A model generated the notes under the pieces. It made no database searches. It saw only the letters and a list, made by a program, of their open reading frames with translations, and was not told the DNA's origin. From assembly GCA_030407005.1 (NCBI GenBank), contig JAUDYN010000002.1, positions 1,488,001 to 1,552,000 on the forward strand: a stretch of 64,000 bases of DNA, given 5' to 3'. This stretch comes from Desarmillaria ectypa (taxonomy: Eukaryota; Basidiomycota; Agaricomycetes; Agaricales; Physalacriaceae). Made by a program: the position numbers and the translations under genes. Below, piece by piece: positions 34,839-45,663 of this stretch; position 1 is the stretch's first letter, and every line of letters begins with the position of its first letter.

Positions 34839-35906
34839 TCATCTGACTTCAACATGCCGGCCCTTCCAATCTTCCCTAAGACTGCCCTCAACAAGCGCGT
34901 CTAGCTCCTTGACCTTCGTCACAGCGATGTTGATGATCTTCAACACATCCTCTGTAGCTAAAGGGACGCCGCCCATCTTTTGAACAACGCACAGTTCTCG
35001 TTGTGCGTTCAGTGCGATAGACATCAAGCCTGCACTCAATCGCTGTTCTAGAAGTGTGGGATCCAAAACTGGATGGGTGGTCTCATCGGGAAAGAAGGCA
35101 AAGGTGAGGCAGAAGGGCGTGTGATGGATGGCAAGGGGCACTGGAGCCCGCTCAGACGGCGAATGCTGTAAAAACGAAAATAAGGAGCTGCCGATGCTTA
35201 AGGAGAAGAAAAGGCGTACCACGGTGACTTCGTCTCCGACGACTTCAACCTCGGGCCGCCGGAAATGTTTGAGAGCGACGATGCCTGCTAGACATGCGCA
35301 ATCGAGCAGATTTCCTGCATCCGACAGAAAATGCAGCGTCAACCGAAGGTGCCAGACCTATCAAAAGAAGTAAGGGATGAGGATCAGAAATCTGAAGGCT
35401 GATGAAAAGCAACCCACTCTCTGCCCTGCAAGAATGCAAAGCGATTCCTTGTCGATGGCATCACTGCGTCTGAGGACTTTGTCCAGCATTCGAGTTATAG
35501 TGATCTCTTCCTCTGAAGGTCTGAAAAAGCGTTAGATACGGCTTGAGGTCAATTCGAAAGATACACACCTACCGGCCAAGTTCATACTCGCTGGAGGCCA
35601 TCGGCGAGATTTCCGAATGGATAGTCAGAAGCCCTTCAAAAGGACGTTCAGGCAGAGGCTTAACCATTTTTGCATCGACATTCGCTATGACTCTACGGCA
35701 AGGAGAATATGAACAATGGAAGCAAGCGTAGTGCCAGTGGCTCACCGTGTCTTTCCCAAAGCACATTCTACGTAGCCCAGCTCAGAACCGTACGTCAGTT
35801 TGGGAGCTCGTAGTTCAAGAGATAGACGGCCATCCAAGCGCAAAGATTGCTTGAGTGCCTCGTAGGCAAACTCTTTTTCTGGTATGGACGGGGATGGTGG
35901 ACGCAT
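34839..35906 (-). CDS. RRP45: Exosome core subunit Rrp45 (RNase PH-like)
   Basis: This is one of six RNase PH-fold subunits of the RNA exosome ring. The chosen ATG gives MRPPSPSIPEKEFAYEALKQ and LRLDGR, the usual start of the family; the open frame extends upstream only by a GTG. Next come GYVECALGKTRVIANVDAKM, PFEGLLTIHSEISPMAS, EEITITRMLDKVLRRSDAID, WHLRLTLHFLSDAGNLLDCA and LAGIVALKHFRRPEVEV. The C-terminal half contains FCLTFAFFPDETTHPVLDPT and ALNAQRELCVVQKMGGV. Four introns separate these. As in other eukaryotic ring subunits it is not expected to be catalytic. It is divergent from the eIF2 gamma gene. Confidence 0.9.
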
Positions 35907-36110
35907 GATGAAGAGTCCAAGTGCGACCGAAACGAGAGCTAAGATGGGCACGTGGATTTTATTTATTTATTTATATTATTTCTACTAAACTCTGGCCAAT
36001 TTTCTGAATTTCTTCGATCCATTTATATCGACACTCGGACTTCGAGTCACACTCAAATTGTTCTTGCTTCATCCATCCATCATCCTCCTTACTTGCAGCA
36101 ATAATTCACA
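35907..36110. promoter_or_regulatory. Bidirectional promoter, RRP45/eIF2 gamma
   Basis: 204 bp lie between the two start codons. An AT-only stretch built of TTTA units runs from about 35956 to 35980, a typical nucleosome-excluding element. Both genes serve basic RNA or protein metabolism, so co-expression is plausible but not shown. Confidence 0.45.
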
Positions 36111-37847
36111 ATGCCAGGCGACGAAACACTGCAAAAACATCACGAAGACTCTGACTCGGATGCCGAGGGTGACGACGTCGCAGACATGATTCCCAAAATC
36201 GAGGTCGACCCTTCAAAACTCACCCCTCTGTCGCCGGAGGTGATATCAAAACAGGTATGAAGGAAATGTCTTTCTGGGTGCTGACATTTTGACTCATTTC
36301 TACGCAGGCTACAATAAACTTGGGTATGCACGATCGTCTCGCTCTTGACGTGCTATCTGATTGAGGAACCATAGGTACCATTGGCCATGTCGCCCACGGA
36401 AAATCGACAGTCGTGAAGGCTATCTCCGGTGTTCAGACTGTCAGGTTCAAGAATGAACTAGTGCGGAATATTACCATCAAGCTTGGTTATGCCAATGCCA
36501 AAGTGCGCGACATGCCCGTTCTGTTGACTAGGAAGGTCGTTCATCATGCATAGATATACAAATGTGAAAACGACGCCTGCCCGCGACCCGGATGCTACCG
36601 CTCGTACAGATCCGACAAAGAGGACAACCCACCTTGTGAACGACCAGGATGCGGCCATCGGATGAAGCTCGTCCGACATGTTTCTTTCGTTGATTGTCCC
36701 GGACACGACATTCTCATGGCTACCATGTTGAACGGCGCCGCAGTCATGGATGCTGCCCTGTTATTGGTCGCGGGTAACGAAACTTGCCCCCAACCGCAAA
36801 CGTCCGAGCACCTTGCGGCAGTAGAAATCATGAAATTAGAGAACATTATCATCCTACAAAACAAGGTCGATTTGATCAAAGAGAGTCAGGCTCTAGAGCA
36901 TCAAAAGAGCATCGTTGCCTTTGTCAAAGGTACGGGTCCTTTATATGCACTGTATCTTATTAACAACGAAGTATAGGCACTGTCGCTGAATCGTCACCCA
37001 TCGTGCCTATATCCGCCCAGCTGAAATACAACATTGACGCTGTCAACGAGTACATCGTGAAGCGTATCCCAATTCCTATTCGCGATTTTACTTCAGACCC
37101 AAGACTCATTGTTATCCGGTCTTTCGACGTGAACAAGCCAGGGTCGGAAGTAGACGATCTCAAAGGTGGTGTAGCCGGAGGGTCAATCCTTACCGGTGTA
37201 CTCCGTCTTGGTCAAGAAGTAGAGATTCGACCTGGTATTGTGACGAAGGACAACGCAGGGCGTAACAAGTGCCAGCCTATCTTCAGTCGAATTATATCGT
37301 TGCACGCTGAGAACAACTTGCTTCAATTCGCTGTTCCGGGCGGGCTCATTGGTGTTGGTACGAGAATAGATCCCACGCTTTGCAGAGCGGATCGTCTTGT
37401 GGGGCAGGTCTTGGGTGCGGTTGGAAAGTTACCCAAGATTTTTACAGGTAAGCTTACCAAGGGTTGCATGACTCGCACTATCTCTGACGGATTTTCGCAG
37501 AGCTTGAAATCAGTCTCTTCTTACTTCGTCGTCTTTTGGGTGTCAAGACGGAGGATAAGAAGCAAACGAAAGTTGCGAAACTCGTTAAGAGTGAATTGCT
37601 TTTGATCAACATCGGATCAACCTCTACGGGTGGCAGAGTTCTCAGCGTCAAAGCTGACTTGGCTAAGATCCAACTGACTTCTCCCGCCTGTACTGAAATA
37701 GGCGAGAAGGTCGCACTGTCAAGGAGAATCGAGAAACATTGGAGATTGGTTGGTAAGTAGCTGCTCGCTATAACGTTTCGTTCTGTTTCTGACACATCCT
37801 CAGGCTGGGGAAGTGTACAACGCGGTACAGTTCTGGAGGTAGACTGA
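36111..37847 (+). CDS. GCD11: Translation initiation factor eIF2 gamma subunit
   Basis: This GTPase subunit of eIF2 brings Met-tRNAi to the 40S ribosome. The N-terminal part is acidic. The G domain has G1 [16 protein letters not shown], switch region [19 protein letters not shown], the Cys ribbon [11 protein letters not shown] and CERPGCGH, G3 [21 protein letters not shown]4 [12 protein letters not shown] and G5 [20 protein letters not shown]. Domain 2 reads [14 protein letters not shown] and [20 protein letters not shown]. Domain 3 reads [35 protein letters not shown] and [14 protein letters not shown]. Six short introns are placed confidently. Length and motifs are those of a complete, functional subunit. 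Confidence 0.95.
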
Positions 37848-38269
37848 TACACTATGTTAGACGTGTATGTATATGTAACGTGTTACACCCTCATCCATCG
37901 ATTGTACTTGCTTTTAAACTATCGAACTGATGAGATCGGCTGTCTTCGTCTTCGTCTTTGAAGCTGATTCCACTGCGCAGCACTATCCTTGTAAGTATAC
38001 ATCAGTCGCTAGAAACTACTGGGATGAGCTTGCTGCTTTCCTTCTTTTCGTCGACTTGACTGACCTTCCTTATTCAATAAATTCGATATCTGCACTATTA
38101 TCACCAAGAGGCCAGCTCTTGTGACCGGGAAATTGTTCAGCGTCATGCCTGAGCACAGCATGTTCGGAGGCCAACCAGCCCGGCCTACAGCTACACAAGG
38201 ATTTCCTGGTCCAAATACGGGCATATCGATTCTGAAAGACTGTTCATTTAACTGAACGCAACAAGAAAG
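37848..38269. other. Region between eIF2 gamma and the SurE relic
   Basis: It holds the eIF2 gamma 3' UTR. On the minus strand a 114-codon frame (38009-38353) contains IDMPVFGPGNPCVAVGRAGW, which may be decayed sequence downstream of the SurE-like relic. Function is not supported. Confidence 0.3.
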
Positions 38270-38701
38270 ACGAGGAGACAAACCCAATGCCAACTCCGAG
38301 GGGGAGAAGGCGTGTCTTTGTGGGATCGACACCACGGGTAGGAGCAGCAACAAAGTTGGCTGTCAACTGTATATATTGATGAGGACGAAGTAAATGGAGT
38401 CCGCAAAGGTAAAGGTTACCTGAGCCACGATGTTATCCGGGTCGTCCTTCGCGCCAGTGTTAGTCATGAATGGGCGATGGGTACCATTTCCTGCGGATAT
38501 AGCTATTGCCGGTATTTAGATGTGAATCAGATATCAGTGATCACAAAGTTGGGGACCACGTACTCCTCGCTCAACGGACGCGCAGGGCGCCGACACTCAG
38601 CTATCATCATTGGTCAAGAGAATATTCGACGACGGGCTCTTTGAGTACGCAGGAACAAAGAGAGCGCTGAGCACAAAAAGTTGGCTCGGGATAGCGAGCA
38701 T
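38270..38701 (-). pseudogene. Relic of a secreted SurE-type 5'-nucleotidase/acid phosphatase
   Basis: From an ATG at 38701 the frame reads MLAIPSQLFVLSALFVPAYS, a good signal peptide, then SSNILLTNDDS, the N-terminal metal-binding signature of the SurE family (LLTNDDG in most members). A TGA at 38597-38599 stops it right after the motif. About 60-230 nt further on, fragments that fit a later part of SurE proteins appear: AISAGNGTHRPF, then, across an intron-like gap, LTANFVAA and RLLPLGVGI. The roughly 100 residues that should lie between are missing. I infer a gene that lost its middle and gained a stop. The N-terminal signature is convincing; the later pieces are weaker matches. Confidence 0.45.
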
Positions 38702-40070
38702 GATGGGTACCGCGAAAACGAATGCACTGCTTCATTTTATAGTGGTAGCAAAGCAACTGTATGGCCGTCACATGAAGAGCGTAGCACGAGCAATCGGTCA
38801 CCGTTCAAGCTGCGAGAGCCAATGATACGACGCGGATATATGCACGTTTAATCACCGGTAAACAAATCAGAGACCGGCAACTCATTTCTTGCTTTCTACT
38901 CTCATCCTCGACTTGCTCGCAATACTCTAGACGACGATTCAACCAATGCTGGAATATCAGATGATGAAAGTCTATCCTGGTCGATGACTCCTTACTGGAC
39001 ACTGCATGTTGTGTGGCCTTCTTGTAACTTGTTGGATTGCGATGGCGGTCATTCTTGCCGAATATCTACTTGGCTGTCAGTGTTCTTGTCTTCAAGTAAT
39101 GAACAGGAAAATTCAAAGGTCCCCAACGATATTCAATCCTGGTGATGCTCGCAATGAGGCACCTGCGATATTCTAATTCGCGACTGCTGCGTTGATGCTA
39201 GGAATGTCGACCATGATAAGTCTACCGCAACTAAACAGACACGGATGCCTAGCGAGACGGTTTAACAAGTAAAAATATACTCGGCCATCAATTGATTTAT
39301 ATGCTGTATAGGCGGGAGTATCTTCCTTGCATCGTGGCCTTGGCTTTTTATTTCCCGTACTGGTCCCCCGAAATATCTCTTCGGTGACTTCCTTTGAATG
39401 CTTTTCCGGTACCCCCTGGATGTATGCTGCATATGAAGATTTATTCTGGGTGTTATACTCTCCGAGCGGTCTCCATGCCGATCTGGGTGATCTTTCTCCG
39501 TGGTCTCAGGCGTCCTTCGAGTGTGCTACGGTGACTATTGTATCTCGCTTGTTTCCATCGTATGTGCGACTACGAGCTGTCGTTCTGGTCCCAGAGGTAA
39601 ATGCTATCCTCCTGTTTGTCTTACGATCTTACTGATTTCGTTGCCCAAAAGACTGGCTCTTCTGCCTCGACTGTTCATGACTGTAAGCTGGCTCATTGAG
39701 TGAATCAAAACGCTGTATAATGAAGCGGTTCCCTCCGTAATTACGGCGCCTGAACGAAAACGGTAGCCTTTTGCCGCCGATACCGTTCGGATAGGCGCCC
39801 TTTTTTATCCCCTATCGACGGTTGTGGCCTCGTAGAGGTAGCTGCATTGCTGTAGGCCGTTACCGTATCATGTTGTAATAGAAAATTGTTGAATGATAAA
39901 TGTGGTAACAAATGCCGGAGTGGAACATGACTGAGCCACCTTGCATCTTGACTATTGACACTCTGGTACTCCGGTCGCCCTGCGGTCGTCCGACAAAAAT
40001 TTTGGCTGTTCTGTTATCTCTGTACGGCCGTGGCCTGTAAAGGCCCTTTCTTGCATCTTTGGTACAAAAG
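38702..40070. other. 1.37-kb intergenic region with palindromes
   Basis: No coding sequence is supported; the longest plus-strand frame (39327-39635) has no ATG at its start. A perfect 12-bp palindrome CCGTAATTACGG lies at 39735-39746. It overlaps the edge of an imperfect 55-bp inverted repeat, 39745-39799, with GGCGCCT/AGGCGCC ends. The last part is the promoter of the PHD gene. Confidence 0.4.
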
Positions 40071-43000
40071 ATGGCATCGACGGCGAGCATATCAGCATAC
40101 GTGCTGCCCCCAGGAGTCCCCGTCTGCCAGCCTCCTCACCTCGAGGGAGATGCTTCTCTTGCGACCGAAATTCTGCCAGGACCGCCGCCTCTGGGCCATA
40201 CCCAGCAACCGGCGACGGCCAAGAAGTCATCTACAATGTACTCGTCCCTCTGGCCCGATGATCCTGGCACCACCTACTCTGGCATCGTCCATGGCACCTT
40301 GATAGGCCAGGAGTCCATGGACATCCTGAAGACTCGTGTCAGGGTGGATAAAAGGTCTGTCTGCTTCATTTCGTTATACGATCTATGCTGACTCTTCGTC
40401 GTGTTTTACCCCCCTTCCTTGTCTTTCTTCCCCACCACCTCGTCACTTTGTCAGCGCTGTCACTGGCCGCGCCCAGCGTGCTTCTGCTCGCAACAACAAC
40501 AACAGTGCTCCCACCGCCGACCCTCCTGAGCCTGTCCAAGCACAGTCGCTGCCGCATTCGCCGCCATCGGCCCCGGGAGCGGATTGGCCCATGACCGGAA
40601 TCGACGACGACGTGCCCGTGTTGTCCCGCTCTGCTTCATCCCAAAACTTGCAGGAACTTCCTTCGACGAGCACGAACGGAAGGCTGAAGAGGAAGGACAA
40701 AGGCAAGGGCAGGGAAATAGAGACGTCTGCTGTCAGAGTCAAGGAGGAGCCGTCAATGATATCTCTGCTTTCGCCCGAACCAGGGCATCTTGTGAGTGCT
40801 CCTTTCTCTCCTTTCCTTGCTACTCTGATACAGTACGGCGCCCCAGATGACCAACCAAGACCACTGCTCTGCCTGTCGCCAGCTGGGCAAACTCGTGTAC
40901 TGCGACGGCTGCCCCAGGGCTTTTCACCTCTGGTGTCTCGATCCGCCGATGGAAAGTGTTGATGAGGGTGATAGTAGATGGTTTTGTCCGGCATGTAACA
41001 TTCGCAAGGTAAGTATTTTCAGCCTTTTTTTCTACTTTTCATCGTGACGTTAGACTCAGGATCCACCTAAAAAACCACCCGCTTCCCTCATATCTCCTCT
41101 TATCCATCTGGTCGATATCTCTATACCCTCAGAATTTCAGCTCCCTGCTGACGTTCGAACATTCTTTAAGGACGGTAAGTTATATCTACGTGTCATGTAT
41201 TACAGCAATGTGACTTTCGTCTAGTCGCAACTGGTGACCGGGGGGCTTACGTTGATAACTCAGAGTTAAAACCACCACGGCTCAAGTGCGTCCTATTTTG
41301 TCGTTCTCGCCTCACGGGTACTAAAGTTGTTTACAGTCGGCATGGTCAATTAGAAGATCGCGATTCTTATCGATTAAAGGACAGGAACGGAGCTCCTGTT
41401 CTCTGCCATCGTTGTGGCACCTCTGCTCTTCCTGACAACGTTGCAGCTGCTGCACCAGCTGCAAAACGTGCTCGAAGATCCACATCAAAAGGCGCACACT
41501 ACGAGATGTGGAAACATATTGTCTCTTGCGATTACTGTGATTTGCATTGGCATCTGGATTGCTTGGATCCTCCTTTATCGACAATGCCACCTTTTACTAA
41601 AAAGTGGATGTGTCCTAACCATGCAGATCGAATTCTTGTCAGTTTCATTCATCGATCCTATCATTGCTGCATCTCACACTCTTCTAGCCTCCCCGACATC
41701 GAATACCGAAGCACAATGCGCCTCCCATCGAAATCACGAAGCCTAGGCAGTTTAACAACGGCAATATAGAGATCATTCCGTCTCAGCTTCCATCAACAGC
41801 CATATCACATCCCAAAGTCAATGTGGATGAAGTTCTGATAAACGGGCGAAGATATCGGGTTCCCGAACGTATCATCTTATTGGATTTCTGGAGTAAGGTT
41901 AATAAAACTGCCGCCTCGGGGTACGCCATATGTGCAATTGCATCCGAAAATCCGCACTGACGACGTTGCAGAGATGTGGAAGACAGTTCTCGAATGTCAT
42001 CGCCGTTGACGTCTTTGAGCTCTCTGGACGATCTAGAGGATAGGCCTGATCCGTCCCAGCTCGAAGACATAGCAATAGCGCAGGTGAGAAGGTTTTTTAT
42101 ATTGGCGGATTCGCGTAAATCTCATGCTTCTTTCCAAGATGCTTTGCAACTTCCGGCTAGGAACTACGGGAAGCGATCCGCAGCCCTCAGCCTCGACTAG
42201 TCTGAAACGCCCAGAGATTGCCGGGAAGAGTGAGCCTAAGAATGTTGGTAGACCTCGCGTTATAAAGGTAAGCCGTGACCTGGCAGTCTGCCCCAGAGGC
42301 TTAAAATCGGACAGAAAATCCCGAGAAATGTGAATGGTGCAAGTGCGTCAGCATCTACTGCTAAGCGGAAAAAGTCGACGTCTGTTACTGCGGACCCAAA
42401 CGCGAGAGAGTTACGGTCTACGAGGACAAAAAATGGAGCTCCGTCAAAGGTATTATCATCAATATGATCATAATACACGTATTTATGCGCATTTGCAGAG
42501 CTCTAGTCGACTGCCCGAAGATGTTGATCCAGTGGACCCACTGCCAGATCCTATTGCACCGCCGAAAGCTACGAAGACCGTTCGTGTGAAGGTACTGGTT
42601 CCATTATTTCTCCAGACGTTTCCACCTGACATTTTCTGTCATCCCACAAGGTGGAAGACACTGATGGGAGTTTGTCCGCATTGAGTAGGACGAACGGGTC
42701 TACTGTTAAGGTAATGCTTGTGGTTCGACTTCTTTCTCTTCTTGATATATAACGTGGGCCGCACAGAACCAGACCACACGCACAAGAGCCATACGACGAC
42801 CTCCTGCCAAGGACGAAGACGTTGTCATAACTGAGAAACCTAGGCGAGGTAGGAAGCGGCAGCGAGCAGACGAGGATGGTGATGACGATGGAGACCCTAC
42901 TTACCATGGTCCCAAAGGGAAAGCGGTCAACAAATCAGCCCCACCCTCGAAGAGCCGAAGAAAGTCGGCCCGTACACCTACGCATCCCGGGCCAGTTTCT

Positions 43001-43138
43001 GCTCCTCCCCAGTCCGTGATGACTAGCTCCTCCACCACTCCAGGGACACCTTCACTAAAAATCCGACTCCCTCGTCTAAATACGCTGAATCCTCCTTCCG
43101 CTGGAGCCCATAATGAAGACACATCTACCCGTGTGTAG
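40071..43138 (+). CDS. Double-PHD chromatin protein, Rco1-like (Rpd3S-type deacetylase subunit)
   Basis: The first ATG gives MASTASISAYVLPPGVPV. After a disordered N-terminal third comes PHD finger 1: CSACRQLGKLVYCDGCPRAF, HLWCLDPPM and WFCPAC. A linker with SEFQLPADVRTFFKDVATGD follows. PHD finger 2 starts CHRCG, has an insert, then WKHIVSCDYCDLHWHLDCLD, PPLSTMPPFTKKWMCPNH. Two PHD fingers separated by such a linker are the layout of Rco1/PHF12, which guide the Rpd3S/Sin3 deacetylase to transcribed chromatin. The C-terminal third is basic, Ser/Pro-rich and probably disordered, ending GAHNEDTSTRV. About nine introns are present. Other double-PHD proteins are possible; the PHD content itself is certain. 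Confidence 0.72.
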
Positions 43139-43507
43139 CACGTTGCTGGTTGGGACTCGCTTCCGTTGCATATTCTCCTTCCTCTTCACTTGATACTCAT
43201 GATTATTTATTGCCTAATCATTGCAAGATTCATCGTCATCCACTCTTTTACCTTGATTTCTGTGAACGCCACACGCTCATGATCACTCGCAATTACATAG
43301 ACGTAGTTCACACAATATCTTGTCTGTGCCAGGGAATCAGTATAACGTTCATTCCTTGTGTATAATCAAGAGAATAGTGTATAATGTAAATTGAACGGTG
43401 TTGCGCTGTACAAAAATGTCCATTGCCCTGATGGATGGTTTGGTGAGAGTTCTTGAATCAGCATGCCAAGATTCTACATGACCATGTGTCAACAACGTAC
43501 CAGAATC
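43139..43507. other. Convergent 3' regions of the PHD gene and the small protein gene
   Basis: 369 bp with T-rich and repeated GTATAAT-like sequence near 43360-43385, consistent with 3' UTRs and polyadenylation from both sides. No gene is supported. Confidence 0.4.
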
Positions 43508-43771
43508 CTACCGCTCTTTCAAGAGCTTCTTCAATTGGGTCCTCACGCCGGACTGGACATCTTTCAACGCCGTCTTTGTTACTGGTGGCTCTATGCGAAT
43601 GTTACTTGGCCAGTTATCGCCGGCTTTTTCTTTTCGTTCGAGGAGGATGTCGAGGACGGTAGGCGGCTTGACTTCGGGGGGTCGCTCTGCGGATGAGGGA
43701 ACGACCCTCTGGGTGAGCTGGACGGACGACCGAGGAACAAGACGAATCAATCTTGCAGCTGACGGATGCAT
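43508..43771 (-). CDS. Small basic protein, possibly mitochondrial
   Basis: An 87-residue frame opens MHPSAARLIRLVPRSSVQLT, which lacks acidic residues, is Arg/Ser-rich and could target mitochondria. It continues RPPEVKPPTVLDILLERKEK, AGDNWPSNIRIEPP and TALKDVQSGVRTQLKKLLKE-R. The composition looks like a conserved small protein, not a chance frame. I do not recognise the family. Upstream, a GTGAGT...TAG segment at about 43782-43818 looks like a 5' UTR intron, supporting transcription leftward. The gene is divergent from the acyltransferase (198 bp). Confidence 0.5.
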   Translation of the reverse strand: MHPSAARLIRLVPRSSVQLTQRVVPSSAERPPEVKPPTVLDILLERKEKAGDNWPSNIRIEPPVTKTALKDVQSGVRTQLKKLLKER

Positions 43772-43969
43772 ATCCTGAGCACCTCTATCAAATCGCAAGT
43801 ACTGAGATCGCGTACTCACAGTATGAAAGGAAATTTGCTCACCGAAATTCAGAGGAAAGGGATGTCGTGTGACGTGACAAGTTGTGACGATGCACAAGAT
43901 GCAACCTTATCTTGGCCCGGCCCGGCACCTTATCTTATCTTTCTCGTTATCTCTCTTTCCTCTCACATC

Positions 43970-45513
43970 ATGTTTGTTACTGTACATCCATCGAAAAGCC
44001 AAGAAATACAAGACGAGTGCGTCGAACTACCTTCCCAAGATCTTTGGATGACATATGTATGCATAACTTGAGGCAGTATCCTCTGATTGACCTTTCCCTG
44101 AAAATTAAGAACGTACATGTTGTTGACGGAAAGCTCAACGAAGGACAATTTTGCAGCGCCCTGTCCAACGTCCTTGGCATCCATCGGATCTGCTGCGGCT
44201 CAATTGAGCAAACATATCCTTCTCAGAACAATGCTAGTTTTAGAATTCGTTTAGTGAACCGTCCGTTATCAGTTGAAGTCGTGCACAATGATAAGCCGCT
44301 GTCTCTCGAACTGGGTTATTCAGAATGACCTTAACCATTTCTTATGCAATGCTACTACATTTTCGGATACACCCCTGCTTCAAATGAGGATTAGTGTTTG
44401 CGAAAACTACACCGCGATAGGTGTAAGTTGGCATCACACGCTAGGTATGTGCCCTGTCGCTTTCATTGAATAATCTACGACTAAATTTCCTTCTAGGGGA
44501 TGCTACAAGTCTCTTGAGATTTATGCATACACTTTCCCATCTCTATCAAGGATTGCAACCGTCTTATCCTGCGCCCTCATTCCGAAAGCATGTGTTTGCG
44601 TTCCCGGACACGGATATCCTACAGCCGTTTGGGCCCATGATGCCGCATCTGACTGGAAAATTTCCTGTTCCCGAAATATACCACAAATATGTCGAACGGA
44701 ATCAGTCGATGAGAAGAATCGATTGGTACATCACTCAAGGGCAAGCATCCTTAATTCGCGACCACGCCAACGGCCTCTCTTCTATCCCTTTGTCTGTGCA
44801 GGACTGCCTCACATCCTACATCGTGTCTATTTTTAATCGCTGCGGTCATCACAAACTATCGAGTGTGACCAATGCTGCCAGTGTATGTTCATGGATTTTG
44901 CTTAACGTTGCATTGATTTCAACTAGTATCGTGATATTGCGGCTCCATTTATTGACGCAAATGTTTCTGGAAACTATATATACGTAGTATGTGATTCCAT
45001 GCCTCAATATAGTCGTAGCTTTCGACCGTAATATAGATTCCTACCTGCCTTATAATGCCAACGGACGGGATTCTTTCCGTCGCGCAAAAGGTGCGGCGAT
45101 CCCTTTTCGAGGCCAGGACCCTCAGCTTTATTGAGAGCTACATTTCTGTTGCTGGGCATCATATGCTACGCACTGTGAACGAAGACAAAAAGTTCTTCTT
45201 TGGTTCCGATTCAAATGTACTATCAGTGAACTCTAATTTGTCGTAAGCCATATTCTCTGTTCTAAAACGAGACGCTGATGAGACGCCCTCTGCCAGCTTT
45301 AATTGGCGTGCTGTTCATTTTGGTTATCCTGGAGGATCTAGATTTTATACTTCTGGCATATCGAAGTTTTGTCTAAGGGTGTTCAAGTCAAACTCTGACG
45401 AAACAGATACAGAGCTGTCACTGGGAGTTCCGGAGGATATGTATGACATAGTAATGAAGACCTTACAGTCAGATTTTGCACATCTGGACTTTCCGGATAA
45501 TATAATCTCGTAG
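43970..45513 (+). pseudogene. HXXXD-type acyltransferase (fungal transferase family), apparently frameshifted
   Basis: The ATG at 43970 gives MFVTVHPSKSQEIQ and ELPSQDLWMTYVC, a usual start for fungal PF02458-type acyltransferases. The frame then stops. QYPLIDLSLKIKNVHVVDGK and LNEGQFCSALSNVLG follow in another frame with no plausible intron (about 44058-44075). A second shift is needed at about 44295-44320 to reach NWVIQNDLNHFLCN. Beyond this, normal introns join AIGVSWHHTLGDATSLLRFM, which contains the catalytic HHxxxD, RRIDWYITQGQASLIRDHAN, SVAQKVRRSLFEARTLSFIE and FNWRAVHFGYPGGSRFYTSG (family C-terminal domain). The enzyme would transfer an acyl group from CoA to an alcohol or amine. It is either a young pseudogene or affected by sequence errors. 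Confidence 0.65.
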
Positions 45514-45663
45514 TATATCGTCGTCCTTTCAGCTCACTGATCGAGACGTGATCGAGAGCACGTAATTGCAGTTACGACGAGACCTTTACGTTAACACATC
45601 TTGTCCTCTAACCACAACATTACTCCTCGTAATAATACCCCGATATCTTAACATCTATAAGGG

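Noticed and set aside
11521..45513. Secondary-metabolite gene cluster (dioxygenase, b561, hydrolase, acyltransferase)
   Set aside because: Spread over 34 kb among housekeeping genes, with no backbone synthase, P450 or transporter between them; two members look broken.
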